The notes: generated by a model not told the origin, from the sequence alone. Shown: positions 1-10,446, counted from the stretch's first letter. The stretch: DNA of 64,000 nt from Pleionea mediterranea (GCF_003148745.1 NZ_QGGU01000007.1:226779-290778), one strand, 5' to 3'. Translations and numbers: made by a program.

Positions 1-2
1 CT

Positions 3-236
3 TCTAATGGGAAAGATTACAAGGTTGAATTAAAAGTAAACAGCATGATACGCGGTGACGTTGAATGCAGTCTTTATATCAACAATGAACCGGTTGGTAC
101 TGAAAGCAAAGCTCTGATTAGCAACAGTAATGGTCGTTCGACTTTAAAAACACTGGCGATTATTTTAGCCGTCAGTTTTGCTGCCGGAATTTTAGTAGGC
201 CTTATTGCAGCAACCTTTAGTAACTGGTTTGCGTAA
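3..236 (+). CDS. C-terminal part of a single-pass membrane protein (5' end outside window)
   Basis: The reading frame is open from the first bases of the window, so the start lies upstream; the ATG at 45 is probably internal. What is visible is about 50 polar residues followed by one strong C-terminal membrane segment (LAIILAVSFAAGILVGLIAA) and a short tail ending at a TAA. It lies 39 bp upstream of an XRE regulator that also has one C-terminal membrane segment, so the two may be co-transcribed. I do not recognise the family. Confidence 0.6.
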   Translation, partial: SNGKDYKVELKVNSMIRGDVECSLYINNEPVGTESKALISNSNGRSTLKTLAIILAVSFAAGILVGLIAATFSNWFA

Positions 237-275
237 TTTTCAAACACAACAATGACTAACATTTAAGGAATTGGT

Positions 276-593
276 TTGGAAGTTAAACAAGAGATAATCA
301 AAGAGTATCGTAAACGGCACGGTTGGACACAACAAAATCTGGCCGACGCTTGCGATTTAAGTTTGCGAACCGTACAACGAGTCGAAAAATCCGGTAATGC
401 ATCAAACGAAACCGTAATGAGCTTATGTGCCGTGCTAGAAATAAGCCAACAATATCTTAAACGCGTACCGGAATATCGCGAATCAGAGTTACAACAAGTT
501 AAAATTAGACCGCAATACTTACCCATTGCATGCGCTGTGTTGATAGGGTTAATTGCTGGTGCCAGCCTTATGTATTGGTGGTTATCCGTTTAA
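276..593 (+). CDS. XRE-family HTH regulator with C-terminal membrane anchor
   Basis: This 105-residue protein has an XRE/Cro-type helix-turn-helix at about residues 6-60 (motifs GWTQQNLADACDLSLRTVQRVE) and one membrane helix near the C-terminus (about residues 82-103), so it should be a membrane-tethered DNA-binding protein. The start is TTG at 276, chosen because an AAGGAA ribosome-binding site lies at 265-270, five bases upstream; no ATG in frame gives the complete HTH. The preceding gene also encodes a one-helix membrane protein. Target genes are not visible. Confidence 0.8.
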   Translation: MEVKQEIIKEYRKRHGWTQQNLADACDLSLRTVQRVEKSGNASNETVMSLCAVLEISQQYLKRVPEYRESELQQVKIRPQYLPIACAVLIGLIAGASLMYWWLSV

Positions 594-639
594 TGGAACG
601 TCCATACATATTTAGCTAAAAATCATTTTTTATATTAAA

Positions 640-1302
640 TCAGGCAGGCACTCTAAGAGATAATACATCAGTCAGATGATTGATATCATCAAGAATATGC
701 AGTGGCTTTAATGGTGATAACTTATCGATTGGATGGGCGCCATAGCTGACGCCAATACTGGCAATTCCGGCATTGGCTGCCATTTGTAAATCGTGTGAAG
801 TATCACCAATCATTAAACACTGTTGTTTCTGCCAGCCGTTACGCTCAGTAATGATATTCAACATCTGTGGACTTGGTTTTGACTCCGCTTCATCGGCACA
901 AATTGAATCGACAAAATAACGTTCGAGCTTTGTCTCCCCCATTACCCGCAATAAACCTTTGCGCGCCTTGCCCGTTGCAACGGCAAGGTTAAAACTTTGC
1001 TCCTGCAAACTTTGCAGCAGCAACTCCACACCTTCAAATAATGGCGTTGGCGTTGTATCACCCTCTATGTATTGAAAACGATATTCTTCAAATAGTTTAG
1101 TACGTGATGCTTCATCCGCTCCAGGAAACAACTGGTTAAACACTTCATCCATGCTTAATCCGATAATATGGCGTATGGCTTCGTCTTCCGGCACCGGCAA
1201 ACCAACATTTAGCGCTGAGGTTTTCATTGCAGACACTATACGGCCAGCAGAGTCCATTAATGTACCGTCCCAATCAAAAATAATCGTATTAAACTGATTC
1301 AT
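640..1302 (-). CDS. HAD-superfamily phosphatase (phosphoglycolate phosphatase-like)
   Basis: A 220-residue HAD hydrolase. Motif I is FDWDGTLMDS near the N-terminus with the nucleophile and acid/base Asp, a helical cap follows (about 20-90), then motif II/III (VATGKARKG) and motif IV (GDTSHDLQMA). The substrate is not evident; genes of this kind downstream of rluC are usually annotated as HAD-IA phosphatases. It overlaps the 3' end of rluC by 14 bp, so the two are translated from one transcript. Confidence 0.85.
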   Translation of the reverse strand: MNQFNTIIFDWDGTLMDSAGRIVSAMKTSALNVGLPVPEDEAIRHIIGLSMDEVFNQLFPGADEASRTKLFEEYRFQYIEGDTTPTPLFEGVELLLQSLQEQSFNLAVATGKARKGLLRVMGETKLERYFVDSICADEAESKPSPQMLNIITERNGWQKQQCLMIGDTSHDLQMAANAGIASIGVSYGAHPIDKLSPLKPLHILDDINHLTDVLSLRVPA

Positions 1303-2236
1303 TGCTTAATGTCTCTAATAAATCGTTTAAAGCCTTATCGTAATCGGCGGTAATTTCAATCACCTTTTCATCACGCTTTTCTTTAAACTTGAGCTTTCTG
1401 GCGTGCAGGAACAATCGGTTGAAACCGTAAGTCCTTTTAAGCTCTTCATCGAACGCCTGATCACCGTATTTTGGATCACCCGCCAATGGACATCCTGCAA
1501 ATTGAGCATGCACTCGTATTTGATGGGTACGACCGGTCACAGGCATGGCGCGAACTAGTGTTGCCTTGTCGAAATACCGCTCAATGGAAAAGTCCGTACA
1601 ACTATCTTTTCCACTCAAGTCCACTTTTACCAAACGCTCACCCGATTGTACGGTATTTTTTAACAGCGGAGCATCCACCCGTTTGGTAGAGCGCGGCCAG
1701 CGCCCAGCAGCCAATGCTGCGTATTCTTTATACAGTTTTTTATTTCTTAATTGCTCGTGCAAATAACGCAATACACTGCGCTTTTTGGCAATTAACAGAC
1801 AGCCACTGGTATCCCGATCGAGTCGATGCACTAATTCCAGAAATCGGCAGTCGGGACGCAACTGACGTAGCGCCTCAATCACACCAAAGGAAAGACCACT
1901 GCCACCATGCACCGCAATGCCTGATGGTTTATTGATAACGATAACGTTGTCAGACTCGTAAACAATTTGTGATTCGAGCTGTTTAACTTTATTCAGCTGG
2001 ACATTCACAGGTTTATCGGTTGTTTCAGCGATACGCACGGGAGGTACCCGTATTTCATCACCTGGTTGTATTTTATAAACCGGCTTAACCCGCTTTTTAT
2101 TCACTCGTACCTCGCCCTTTCGCAAAATACGATAAATTTTAGACTTGGGCACACCCTTCAAAAAAGTGATCAAAAAGTTGTCAATTCTTTGACCGGCCTG
2201 GTCAGCATCAATGGTTACAAACTGTACTTTAGACAA
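1289..2236 (-). CDS. rluC: 23S rRNA pseudouridine synthase RluC
   Basis: 315 residues: an N-terminal S4 RNA-binding domain (about 15-80) and an RluA-family catalytic domain with the nucleophilic Asp in HRLDRDTSG. RluC-type enzymes isomerise three uridines in 23S rRNA (955, 2504, 2580 in E. coli). It is transcribed divergently from rne across about 560 bp, the arrangement commonly seen in gammaproteobacteria, which favours RluC over RluD or RluA. The HAD phosphatase gene follows with overlap. Confidence 0.9.
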   Translation of the reverse strand: MSKVQFVTIDADQAGQRIDNFLITFLKGVPKSKIYRILRKGEVRVNKKRVKPVYKIQPGDEIRVPPVRIAETTDKPVNVQLNKVKQLESQIVYESDNVIVINKPSGIAVHGGSGLSFGVIEALRQLRPDCRFLELVHRLDRDTSGCLLIAKKRSVLRYLHEQLRNKKLYKEYAALAAGRWPRSTKRVDAPLLKNTVQSGERLVKVDLSGKDSCTDFSIERYFDKATLVRAMPVTGRTHQIRVHAQFAGCPLAGDPKYGDQAFDEELKRTYGFNRLFLHARKLKFKEKRDEKVIEITADYDKALNDLLETLSNESV

Positions 2237-2303
2237 AATGGCTATTCTTTAAACAAATCAGTCGGTTAATGTGACGCTATTGTAGCATTAAAACAGAAAT
2301 AAA

Positions 2304-2332
2304 TTGATGCTATGCGGCATCCCTGCTATATT
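2304..2332 (+). promoter_or_regulatory. sigma70-type promoter for rne
   Basis: TTGATG at 2304-2309 and TATATT at 2327-2332 are separated by exactly 17 bp. Transcription would start near 2340 and give an rne leader of about 460 nt. Long rne leaders are known from enteric bacteria, where RNase E autoregulates its own mRNA; that link here is inference. Confidence 0.6.
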
Positions 2333-2339
2333 TCAGTTG

Positions 2340-2800
2340 TTATAGACAAGGGTAAATATGCCCTTTGGACATCGAATTTCGTTTGTAGCCTTAAAGACAT
2401 CAAAGTTTCATCACTAAAAAACTTCCGATAAACCTTGAAGAAGGTCTTTAAGTAAAACATTAAGAGCTACAAACTTTAGGTAAGCAACAACCATTTTGCA
2501 GGTCGATACACGAAGGTGATCGGTGCAGCGAGCGTAAGACTTAACCTATTTAAAATAAGCAGCACGCAGGAATTTCAGGTCACATGCTGATCAGCAACGA
2601 TAACACAGCTGAGCATCTGACCATCGATAGGACACTCTATCAAGGAAAGTAAAACATTGTTTGAAAATTCAACATGTTATGTACCTACCAATATTTGCTG
2701 GCATTAAAGGCAAAGGTAAGTACGTATTTCTGATCCTGTAACTCGCACCATCACTCTCGGATTCGCTCTGCGTTAATCAGAAACGAGAGAACTACAAATA
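2340..2800 (+). other. long rne 5' leader
   Basis: The roughly 460 bp between the inferred start of transcription and the rne ATG hold no convincing ORF on either strand. I see no obvious leader peptide or intrinsic terminator. By analogy with E. coli the leader may be the target of RNase E autoregulation, but I could not identify a counterpart of the enteric hairpin structures by eye. Confidence 0.4.
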
Positions 2801-5800
2801 ATGAAACGCATGTTAATTAACGCAACTCAGCAGGAAGAGCTGCGTGTCGCACTAGTCGATGGACAACGACTTTACGATCTGGATATTGAACTCCCTGGCC
2901 GAGAGCAAAAAAAGGCCAATATATACAAAGGCAAGATCACACGAATTGAACCAAGTCTTGAAGCCGCCTTTGTTGACTATGGTGCCGAACGCCACGGCTT
3001 CCTCCCTCTTAAAGAAATCGCCCGAAGTTACTTCAAAGATCCGTCTGTTCGTGGTCGCCTGAATATCAAAGATGTTTTATCTGAAGGTCAGGAACTGATT
3101 GTACAAATTGATAAAGAAGAACGTGGTCAAAAAGGCGCCGCACTTACTACGTTTATCAGCCTTGCTGGTTGTTACGTTGTTCTTATGCCAAACAATCCTC
3201 GAGCTGGAGGTATATCACGCCGTATCGAAGGTGAAGAGCGGGATGACTTAAAAGCAGCCCTTAGAACCCTCGATATTCCAAAAGGTATGGGATGCATTGT
3301 TCGTACTGCTGGTGTTGGCCGCGAAGCCGAAGAGCTGCAGTGGGACATGGGCGTTCTGTTAAACATTTGGGACGCCATACAGAAAGAAGCTGAAGCACGC
3401 CCTGCTCCATTTCTTATTCATCAGGAAAGCGATGTATTAATTCGGGCGGTTCGTGACTCTCTGCGCCCAGACGTCGGTGAAATTATCATCGATAAACAGG
3501 AAGCATTTGATAAAGTCAGAAATTACCTGCAACTGATTCGCCCCGACTTTGTTAATCGCGTCAAGATGTACAGTGATCGTGAGTTCCCACTGTTTAATCG
3601 CTATCAAATTGAGTCTCAAATTGAATCAGCCTTTAAACGCGAAGTTCAGTTACCTTCCGGTGGTTCTATCGTTATCGATCCTACCGAAGCACTCATCTCT
3701 ATAGATATCAACTCGGCACGAGCAACCAAAGGCTCGGATATCGAAGAAACCGCATTAAATACCAACGTTGAAGCGGCGCAAGAAGTTGCTCGCCAACTTC
3801 GACTTCGAGATATTGGCGGATTAATCGTTATAGACTTCATTGATATGTCACCTGTGAAAAATCAACGTGAAGTTGAGCGAGTCTTATCAAAAGCGCTACA
3901 GCAAGATCGCGCTCGAGTACAAATTGGCCGTATTTCACGCTTTGGTTTACTTGAAATGTCACGTCAACGACTGAAGCCGTCATTAGGTGAGTCCAGTCAG
4001 GAAACCTGCCCTCGTTGTAGTGGTGTTGGCAGAATTCGAGGTATTGAATCACTTGCCTTGTCTATATTCCGTCTGATTGAAGAAGAAGCAACCAAAGAAT
4101 CAACATCACAGGTACAGGCCTTCTTACCTGTGGATGTAGCGACTTTCCTGCTGAACGAAAAACGCAAAATTATTGCCGCAATCGAAAAGCGCCGTCGAGT
4201 GAAAGTGGTTCTGGTACCGCATCCCGATTTAGAAACACCACATTTCGAAATTTTAAGACTGCGTGAAGAAGACGTCACTCACGAACGTAGTTTTGAGTTA
4301 AAAATTGAAACGGGCGAAGACGAAGATACTTCCAGCTCACAAGCATACGCGCCTCCGGCAACTAAAGCCGTGTCTGAAGTACCTGCTGTCCAAACCATAC
4401 AAGCGCCTACAACAGCGCCGGTTGTCAAACCCAAAAAAGACAGCAAGCCAGGATTATTGAAGCGTTTATTTGGTTCGTTGTTTGGTTCTGACGACAAGCA
4501 ATCAGACAAAAAGAAAACAGATTCAAAGTCCGACAAAGGTCGAAATCAACGTGGTGGTCAAAACCAGCGCCGTCGACGTAATCAGAGCAACCGTAAACCT
4601 CACTCTAAGCGACAAGACAGTCAAGGTGAACGTTCTTCGTCCAATAGAGACAACCGCTCTGGCGGAGGCCGCCGTAATCAGCAGCACGATCGTCAGGATT
4701 CCAGTCATCGTCAAGATTCAAGCCAGCGTCAGGATTCAAGCCAACGTCAAGAATCGAGTCGCTCAGACAGTCAGCAAGATAGCGGTCGACAAGATTCAGG
4801 ACGCCAACAAAATCGTAAGCCACGTCAAGAAGCGCCTAAAGTACAACGTGAAGAACGTGTACCCCGTGGCCAACGTCAGGAACAGCAAAAAGAAGCGCGT
4901 GCCCAAAACCGTAAAATAGCGGAACAAGCACAAGCATCCGATGGCAATAAACAAGTTTCTGAAAAGCCATCAACGAGTAATCGTGATCGAATGGCCTCGC
5001 AAGCTTCAATTCAAGTGTCTGAAAAACAGGTGTCGTCGCTTAAAGACTCTACCCGTAAAACAGCACCTGCTGAAGATCAACAGGCTGATGAGAACAAAGC
5101 TGTAGATGTGGTTAAGACAAACGAAACAGCAGTGACAACACCAAAGCCTACAGAACAAAAATCATCTGCAGAAGCAAAACCTTCGGGTCAGGCTGAGCAA
5201 GCCTCTGAAGCCAATGTTGAAGATAAAACAAGTGTATCAGCAGCGGATGTAAAAACGCCTGAAACAAACACTGCTACAAGTAAATCTGAAGCTGATGTTA
5301 AACCAACTGATAAAACGGAAACAAAACAAGAAGCACCTGCCCCTGATCAAAGCAATAAAAGTTCAGAGGCAAAGTCAGACGATCTTGGTTCTTCCAGTGC
5401 AACGACTGAATCCGCTAAACAGGATGCAATAGCAACTAAAGCGCCTGTGAACAAGCCTGAATCAACAGAAACAGAAACCAAGGCAACTGCCAAAACGCCT
5501 GATGCAGACGAAAAAACGCCCAGTAAGCCAGCGGAAAAAGTAGCTTCAACAGCAACAGCAGGAAAAGCTGAAAGTCCTATGGCAAAGCCAGCGTCGATTG
5601 AAGCCTTTACTCCAATGTCTTTTTCTCACAAAGCTGACGTTGACTTATCAGCGCCTGTCAGTAAAAAAGTTGACGTTGAACAAAAGTCTGCAAGCAACAG
5701 TCCAATGGCGAAAGCGTCCATAGCGTCTGTTGAAAATTCTGAGTCACCAAGTGAAAGCAAGAAAACGTCTACTGCTGACGACTCTTCTTCTAAAGACTCT

Positions 5801-5842
5801 GAATCGAACGATGACAAAGATAAGCAGGACTCTTTATTTTAA
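2801..5842 (+). CDS. rne: Ribonuclease E
   Basis: 1013 residues. The N-terminal half is the conserved catalytic domain: S1 RNA-binding domain (about 35-120), DNase I-like domain with the two metal-binding Asp regions ([11 protein letters not shown] near 300 and VIDFIDM near 345) and the Zn-link cysteines CPRC near 405. The C-terminal half is low complexity. It has a short amphipathic stretch near 550 ([11 protein letters not shown]) that could serve as a membrane-targeting helix, an Arg/Gln-rich region with repeated RQDSS units (about 630-650), then a long Ala/Glu/Lys/Ser-rich tail. RNase E starts mRNA decay and matures rRNA and tRNA. Confidence 0.96.
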   Translation: MKRMLINATQQEELRVALVDGQRLYDLDIELPGREQKKANIYKGKITRIEPSLEAAFVDYGAERHGFLPLKEIARSYFKDPSVRGRLNIKDVLSEGQELIVQIDKEERGQKGAALTTFISLAGCYVVLMPNNPRAGGISRRIEGEERDDLKAALRTLDIPKGMGCIVRTAGVGREAEELQWDMGVLLNIWDAIQKEAEARPAPFLIHQESDVLIRAVRDSLRPDVGEIIIDKQEAFDKVRNYLQLIRPDFVNRVKMYSDREFPLFNRYQIESQIESAFKREVQLPSGGSIVIDPTEALISIDINSARATKGSDIEETALNTNVEAAQEVARQLRLRDIGGLIVIDFIDMSPVKNQREVERVLSKALQQDRARVQIGRISRFGLLEMSRQRLKPSLGESSQETCPRCSGVGRIRGIESLALSIFRLIEEEATKESTSQVQAFLPVDVATFLLNEKRKIIAAIEKRRRVKVVLVPHPDLETPHFEILRLREEDVTHERSFELKIETGEDEDTSSSQAYAPPATKAVSEVPAVQTIQAPTTAPVVKPKKDSKPGLLKRLFGSLFGSDDKQSDKKKTDSKSDKGRNQRGGQNQRRRRNQSNRKPHSKRQDSQGERSSSNRDNRSGGGRRNQQHDRQDSSHRQDSSQRQDSSQRQESSRSDSQQDSGRQDSGRQQNRKPRQEAPKVQREERVPRGQRQEQQKEARAQNRKIAEQAQASDGNKQVSEKPSTSNRDRMASQASIQVSEKQVSSLKDSTRKTAPAEDQQADENKAVDVVKTNETAVTTPKPTEQKSSAEAKPSGQAEQASEANVEDKTSVSAADVKTPETNTATSKSEADVKPTDKTETKQEAPAPDQSNKSSEAKSDDLGSSSATTESAKQDAIATKAPVNKPESTETETKATAKTPDADEKTPSKPAEKVASTATAGKAESPMAKPASIEAFTPMSFSHKADVDLSAPVSKKVDVEQKSASNSPMAKASIASVENSESPSESKKTSTADDSSSKDSESNDDKDKQDSLF

Positions 5843-5877
5843 GAGCTCCATTGAGCTTTATACAGTGACTAATAAAA

Positions 5878-5904
5878 AGCCCGGATAGTATCCGGGCTTT
5901 TTTT
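5878..5904 (+). terminator. rne intrinsic terminator
   Basis: The stem AGCCCGGAT (5878-5886) pairs with ATCCGGGCT (5890-5898) around a 3-nt loop and runs into seven T residues. It lies 36 bp after the rne stop codon. Confidence 0.9.
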
Positions 5905-5968
5905 ATATCGATGTTAATTTCTAATACTTTTTTTGATTCAAATTTTAACTTAAATTATTTAACGCCTA

Positions 5969-6715
5969 TCAGGCAATGGTTAATATTTTAGGTGCTTGGC
6001 GGGTTATTATCATTGTGTGCTCGAACTGGGCTGAAAGATTATTTTCACCAGAGATCAGCGTCCAACCATCCTTTGCGGTTTCTGTATATTGTGACTTTGT
6101 TGATAAGAAAGGTTCGATGGTAATAACCATTCCTTCTTCTAAAATACGCTTGTCCTGCTTATCAAAGTAATTAGGAATACATTCAGGATACTCATGCAGG
6201 CGCTTGCCTATGCCATGACTGGCTAAATCACGTAAAGTTTTATAACCTGATTTTTTGGCACTTTGTTCAATCGCTTTACCAATCAAGTTAATCTTATTTC
6301 CGGCTTTTGCTACTTTAATCGCTTCATTCAAGGCTTTAGTTGTTGCATCAATTAAATGTTGTTTTTTGGGGTGCACAGGATCGACAAGAAACGTAAAACC
6401 TGTGTCACCGTAGTAACCATCTTTTTCAGCAGAAGCATCAATATTCACAATATCACCAGGCTGAATCACACGGCTACCGGGTATACCATGAGCCGCTTCT
6501 TCATTGACACTGATGCAGGTACAGCCAGGAAAATTATACATAACACGTGGCGCAGAATTTGCGCCATGCTGTTTTAAAAACTGTTCACCAACTTGATCAA
6601 GCTGCTTTGTGGTTATTCCTGGCTTAAGCTGTTTTCCCATAGCTTTTACACACGCTGCCACAATTTGACTGATATGCTCCAGTTTTTCTTCGTCATGTTT
6701 TGATTGAATGATCAA
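5969..6715 (-). CDS. map: Type I methionine aminopeptidase
   Basis: 248 residues of the pita-bread fold that removes the initiator methionine from nascent proteins. Metal ligands are visible: Asp in NIDASA, Asp in YYGDTG, His in SHGIGKRLHE, Glu in TIEPF and Glu in FEHTMIIT. The substrate-pocket region NFPGCTCISVNEEAAHGIPG is also present. The start is TTG at 6715 with AGGGA six bases upstream. The gene is 20 bp downstream of the isoaspartyl peptidase gene and far from rpsB/tsf, so it could be a second copy. Confidence 0.92.
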   Translation of the reverse strand: MIIQSKHDEEKLEHISQIVAACVKAMGKQLKPGITTKQLDQVGEQFLKQHGANSAPRVMYNFPGCTCISVNEEAAHGIPGSRVIQPGDIVNIDASAEKDGYYGDTGFTFLVDPVHPKKQHLIDATTKALNEAIKVAKAGNKINLIGKAIEQSAKKSGYKTLRDLASHGIGKRLHEYPECIPNYFDKQDKRILEEGMVITIEPFLSTKSQYTETAKDGWTLISGENNLSAQFEHTMIITRQAPKILTIA

Positions 6716-6735
6716 AGCTGTTCCCTATTAATTTA

Positions 6736-7821
6736 CTACTGATTATAGATTGCTGTATGAATATTCCCTTCTGCGTCGATATAACCTCGGTACATGCCTG
6801 CTGAATTAAATGAAAACACGGGCTCACCCTTTGGTGACATTCCCACAATTCCACCCTCTGCTTTCATGTTGACAAGTTTTTCCATAATGACTTCATCGGC
6901 AGCTTGCTGTAAGGGAATTTTTTTATAGAGTACGCGTGCGCATATATCATGAGCAACTGCGGCTCGAATAAAAAACTCACCATGTCCTGTAGCCGAAATT
7001 GCACAAGACTGATTATCGGCGTAAGTACCTGCGCCAATGATGGGCGAATCACCAATGCGCCCGAATTTTTTGTTTGTCATACCACCGGTGGATGTTCCTG
7101 CTGCTAGATCACCATTAACATCCAGGGCTACCGCACCCACTGTTCCAAATTTCTTATCATCTGGCCAACGCTGAACACTCATGAAAGGAGAAGCTTGTGA
7201 AACCGACTGCTGTTCATCTTCAGACAGCTGTGTTGAGTCAGAATCATCTTTTAACACATTCAACAATTGCTGCCATCGACGTTCCGTATAAAAGTAATCG
7301 GGAGAAACCATTTCAATGGATTGTTTCTTGGCAAAGGTTTCAGCTTTTTCACCACTTAACATCACATGGTTTGATTTCACCATAACAGCGTGGGCCAGAG
7401 TAATGGGGTTTTTAACTTTTGTAACACCAGCTATAGCACCAGCATTTAAATGCCTGCCTTCCATAATGGATGCGTCAAGTTCATTTGTCTTATGATGTGT
7501 AAATACAGCGCCTTTACCTGCGTTAAAAAGCTCTGAGTCTTCCATAATCATAATGGTTGCTTGAATCGCTTTTATACTGCTCTCACCCTGCTTTAACAAC
7601 TTATAACCAGCACTAAGGGCTTGTTTCATTTTTTTATGATAAGCCGCCTCTAATTCTGGCGTCATATTACTTTTTAAAATGGTGCCTGCACCACCGTGAA
7701 TTGCAATGGCAACTTTATTATTTTGTTTTTCTGCAAAGCCTGGCGCAGCACTCACTAATAAGAATGAAATTATGGCTGTTTTTAATAACAGCAAAATAGG
7801 TTTAACCTTTGAGTAATGCAT
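6736..7821 (-). CDS. Isoaspartyl peptidase / L-asparaginase (Ntn-hydrolase)
   Basis: 361 residues with an N-terminal signal peptide (about residues 1-30, ending GFA-EKQ), so it is exported. The family starts with the HGGAGT motif and self-cleaves before the Thr in KFGTVGAVALD to release the catalytic N-terminal Thr of the beta subunit; GTSTGGM follows as in IaaA/plant-type asparaginases. These enzymes hydrolyse beta-aspartyl dipeptides and asparagine. A GAGGG ribosome-binding site precedes the ATG. Confidence 0.92.
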   Translation of the reverse strand: MHYSKVKPILLLLKTAIISFLLVSAAPGFAEKQNNKVAIAIHGGAGTILKSNMTPELEAAYHKKMKQALSAGYKLLKQGESSIKAIQATIMIMEDSELFNAGKGAVFTHHKTNELDASIMEGRHLNAGAIAGVTKVKNPITLAHAVMVKSNHVMLSGEKAETFAKKQSIEMVSPDYFYTERRWQQLLNVLKDDSDSTQLSEDEQQSVSQASPFMSVQRWPDDKKFGTVGAVALDVNGDLAAGTSTGGMTNKKFGRIGDSPIIGAGTYADNQSCAISATGHGEFFIRAAVAHDICARVLYKKIPLQQAADEVIMEKLVNMKAEGGIVGMSPKGEPVFSFNSAGMYRGYIDAEGNIHTAIYNQ

Positions 7822-7913
7822 TTTATATCCCTCACTAAAATTGAAAGCATAGAGTTATTGAAACTCACGTTCTTTATTTTTCTGTTTTTTTATTGTTGGG
7901 TATTAGGTACCGA

Positions 7914-8303
7914 TTAATTTGCAAAAAACTGTACTAAATTAGCGACAACACTAATGATAATAACGATCCAGGTAACTAAAGTACCCCAAAAGCGACCAAA
8001 GGACACTCCAGGACTGCCACTTAACCCCTGAGCATGGAGTAGGCGAGATAAGACGAGCAAACTACCTAAAACATGCATTAACCAGCCATTGACACCGTTT
8101 AGCTCCAAAGCTGCCATTAGTATCAAAACGATGGGAATGTACTCGATAGCATTGGCATGAACCCTGACGGCACGCCTTAAATCATCGACACCGCCATTGC
8201 CAATACCAACCTTATTTTTTCGTCTTAAATAAACCACACGGATCGCTAACGCTAATATTAGTATGCCGCACAGGGATGCGTATAAAGATGTAATGGATAT
8301 CAT
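7914..8303 (-). CDS. MAPEG-family membrane protein
   Basis: 129 residues with about four membrane helices. The pattern RRAVRVHANAIEYIPIVLILMAALELNG and the Arg/His-rich LSRLLHAQG segment are typical of MAPEG proteins (membrane-associated proteins in eicosanoid and glutathione metabolism). The bacterial role is poorly defined. AAGG lies six bases before the ATG. Confidence 0.85.
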   Translation of the reverse strand: MISITSLYASLCGILILALAIRVVYLRRKNKVGIGNGGVDDLRRAVRVHANAIEYIPIVLILMAALELNGVNGWLMHVLGSLLVLSRLLHAQGLSGSPGVSFGRFWGTLVTWIVIIISVVANLVQFFAN

Positions 8304-8418
8304 GGCAGACCTTATATTCGAATTATTTGATTTCGAGTATAGACACTTCTAAAAAAGAATGGAACTAAGCCATTTAAGAGCCCTTTAAAGTTGGACGTGG
8401 CAAGAGTTTTGAGACGGG

Positions 8419-9021
8419 TTATTGCTGCTCCATTACTTCATCAGAAGTCACCAAACTGACGTCTTGCAAAATAACAGGATAAGCTGGTACAGAATCTCCT
8501 ATGTCATCAATAGAACCCGTTGGTATTTTAGATATGGCCTCAACCACATCCATCCCCTGTACGACCTGGCCAAAAACCGTGTAACCATAGCCCACATTGG
8601 TATCGTTGCGATGATCAAGATTTTTATTATGGCGAAGATTAATAAAAAACTGACTGTCAGCACTGTCCTTATCGGTAAAACGAGCCATGGATATAGTGCC
8701 TCTGGTATTTTTTAGGCCGTTTTTGGCTTCATTTTTAACGGCATCAAACACTTCAATAGGTTGATAAGTTTTATCATAACCGCCGCCCTGAATAACAAAG
8801 TCTTCCTTTACGCGATGAAACACAGTACCGGTATAACGCCCTGCTTCAACGTAACGCAAAAAGTTCTCAACCGTACTCGGTGCTTTTTCTTTGTTCAGGG
8901 TTAAAAAAATATCACCATAGTTGGTTTGCAGCTTCACCAAACTGTTTTCTGCCGCTTTAGTTCCAAAAGAAAAAGCAATAAACAAAGCGGCAATAAAGCA
9001 ACCACTAAAAACTCTAAACAT
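8419..9021 (-). CDS. Periplasmic cyclophilin-type peptidyl-prolyl isomerase
   Basis: About 200 residues: a signal peptide (MFRVFSGCF to GTKAAEN) followed by a complete cyclophilin domain with FHRVKEDFVIQGGG (catalytic Arg), SQFFINL and YTVFGQVVQGMDVV. It catalyses cis-trans isomerisation of prolyl bonds in exported proteins. I placed the start at the ATG at 9021 because the upstream in-frame GTG at 9072 would bury the signal peptide; AGGG lies eight bases before this ATG. Confidence 0.9.
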   Translation of the reverse strand: MFRVFSGCFIAALFIAFSFGTKAAENSLVKLQTNYGDIFLTLNKEKAPSTVENFLRYVEAGRYTGTVFHRVKEDFVIQGGGYDKTYQPIEVFDAVKNEAKNGLKNTRGTISMARFTDKDSADSQFFINLRHNKNLDHRNDTNVGYGYTVFGQVVQGMDVVEAISKIPTGSIDDIGDSVPAYPVILQDVSLVTSDEVMEQQ

Positions 9022-9122
9022 GCTGACTACCCTATTGATAATAAACAGGAGGCAAACTCGTTGAGCATCCACCGATTAAATACTGCCCGATTGTATGACA
9101 GTTGAACCGGTAAATTAAAGCT

Positions 9123-10346
9123 TCAGGCAACTTTTTTAATTAAAAGCGATGCATTAGTACCGCCAAAACCAAAGGAGTTGGACAATGCTGCATCAAAACG
9201 CCTGGTTACCGATTGGTTAGCCGTGTAGTCTAAATCACAGTCAGGATCCGGTGTTATAAGATTGATGGTTGGCGCTATCCGCTCATGTTGCATACTTTTT
9301 ATGGTGTATATAAGCTCTGCGGCCCCCGCAGCGCCTAACATATGCCCTGTCATGGATTTGGTTGAGCTTATGGTTAATGATTTACTATGAGCCGAAAACA
9401 ACCGTTTTATGGCTAATGTTTCAATCTTGTCGTTCAGCGGTGTCGAGGTACCATGGGCATTAATATAACCCACTTGTTCAAGTTCCAGACCCGACATTTC
9501 AATGGCTTTTTGCATGGCAGCAACCTGTCCTTTTCCCTCGGGACAAGGCGCTGTTAAATGGTGTGCGTCAGAGGTTGCACCAAAACCGGCAATCTCGGCG
9601 TAAATTGTTGCATTACGTCGTATGGCTGATTCCATACTTTCAAGTACCAAAATACCAGCCCCTTCCCCCGACACAAAACCGCTGCGGTTTTTATCAAATG
9701 GTCTTGACGCACAGGATGGGTTATCCACTTGAGTATTAAGTGCATTCAACCGGGAAAAACCCGCCAGACTCAATGGTGTAATGGTTGCTTCCGAGCCTCC
9801 AGTAATCACTTTATCCACTTCACCCACAGCAATCATTTTACAGGCATCCATTATGGCATGGGCTGACGTTGCACAAGCCGAACTGACACCGTAACTGGGA
9901 CCTTCAAAACCATAACGGGCGGATATAACGCCTGACGCCATACCAATGACCGATGATGGAATAAAAAAGGGAGTGACACGTCTGATTTTTCCATTAATCA
10001 CTTTAGGATGTTCCCGTTCGATATTACTTATTCCACCCTGCCCGGATCCAATCACAACGCCCACATGTTTTTGGTGAAATAACTCTGAGTCTTCTAAAGC
10101 TTGTTGTGTCGCAATTAATGCATATTGAATGAAGGGATCCAGATGGCGAGAGTCTTTCCCTTCTAAATAGTCTTGATAATGAGAAGGTACTTCACCTGCA
10201 ATTTTTATTGGAAATGTGTCTGTTTCAAACTTTTTTATATAATCGATGCCCGACTGACCAGCAATAAGACGACTCCAGTTTTCATCAACGCCAATGCCAA
10301 GGGGACTAATGATACCCATACCCGTCACTACCACACGATTCAGCAT
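9123..10346 (-). CDS. Beta-ketoacyl-ACP synthase II (FabF-like)
   Basis: 407 residues from the ATG at 10346 (another ATG lies 15 bp upstream). The thiolase fold carries Cys in GVSSACATSAHAI, His in NAHGTSTPLND and the second His in STKSMTGHMLGAAGAAE, the Cys-His-His triad of condensing enzymes. FabF extends acyl-ACP with malonyl-ACP. No acpP, fabG or fabD is nearby, so this is a stand-alone copy and may be a secondary FabF/FabB rather than the fab-operon enzyme. Confidence 0.88.
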   Translation of the reverse strand: MLNRVVVTGMGIISPLGIGVDENWSRLIAGQSGIDYIKKFETDTFPIKIAGEVPSHYQDYLEGKDSRHLDPFIQYALIATQQALEDSELFHQKHVGVVIGSGQGGISNIEREHPKVINGKIRRVTPFFIPSSVIGMASGVISARYGFEGPSYGVSSACATSAHAIMDACKMIAVGEVDKVITGGSEATITPLSLAGFSRLNALNTQVDNPSCASRPFDKNRSGFVSGEGAGILVLESMESAIRRNATIYAEIAGFGATSDAHHLTAPCPEGKGQVAAMQKAIEMSGLELEQVGYINAHGTSTPLNDKIETLAIKRLFSAHSKSLTISSTKSMTGHMLGAAGAAELIYTIKSMQHERIAPTINLITPDPDCDLDYTANQSVTRRFDAALSNSFGFGGTNASLLIKKVA

Positions 10347-10446
10347 ATTGTTACAACCCATTCAATAATTTTCATAATTATTAGTGAATGGTATGTACAA
10401 AGGATGGCAAATTTATGGCGTTCTTATGACAGAGAGAACAGATATA

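Noticed and set aside
4470..4919. 149-residue plus-strand ORF inside rne
   Set aside because: Out-of-frame reading of the Arg/Gln-rich low-complexity part of RNase E.
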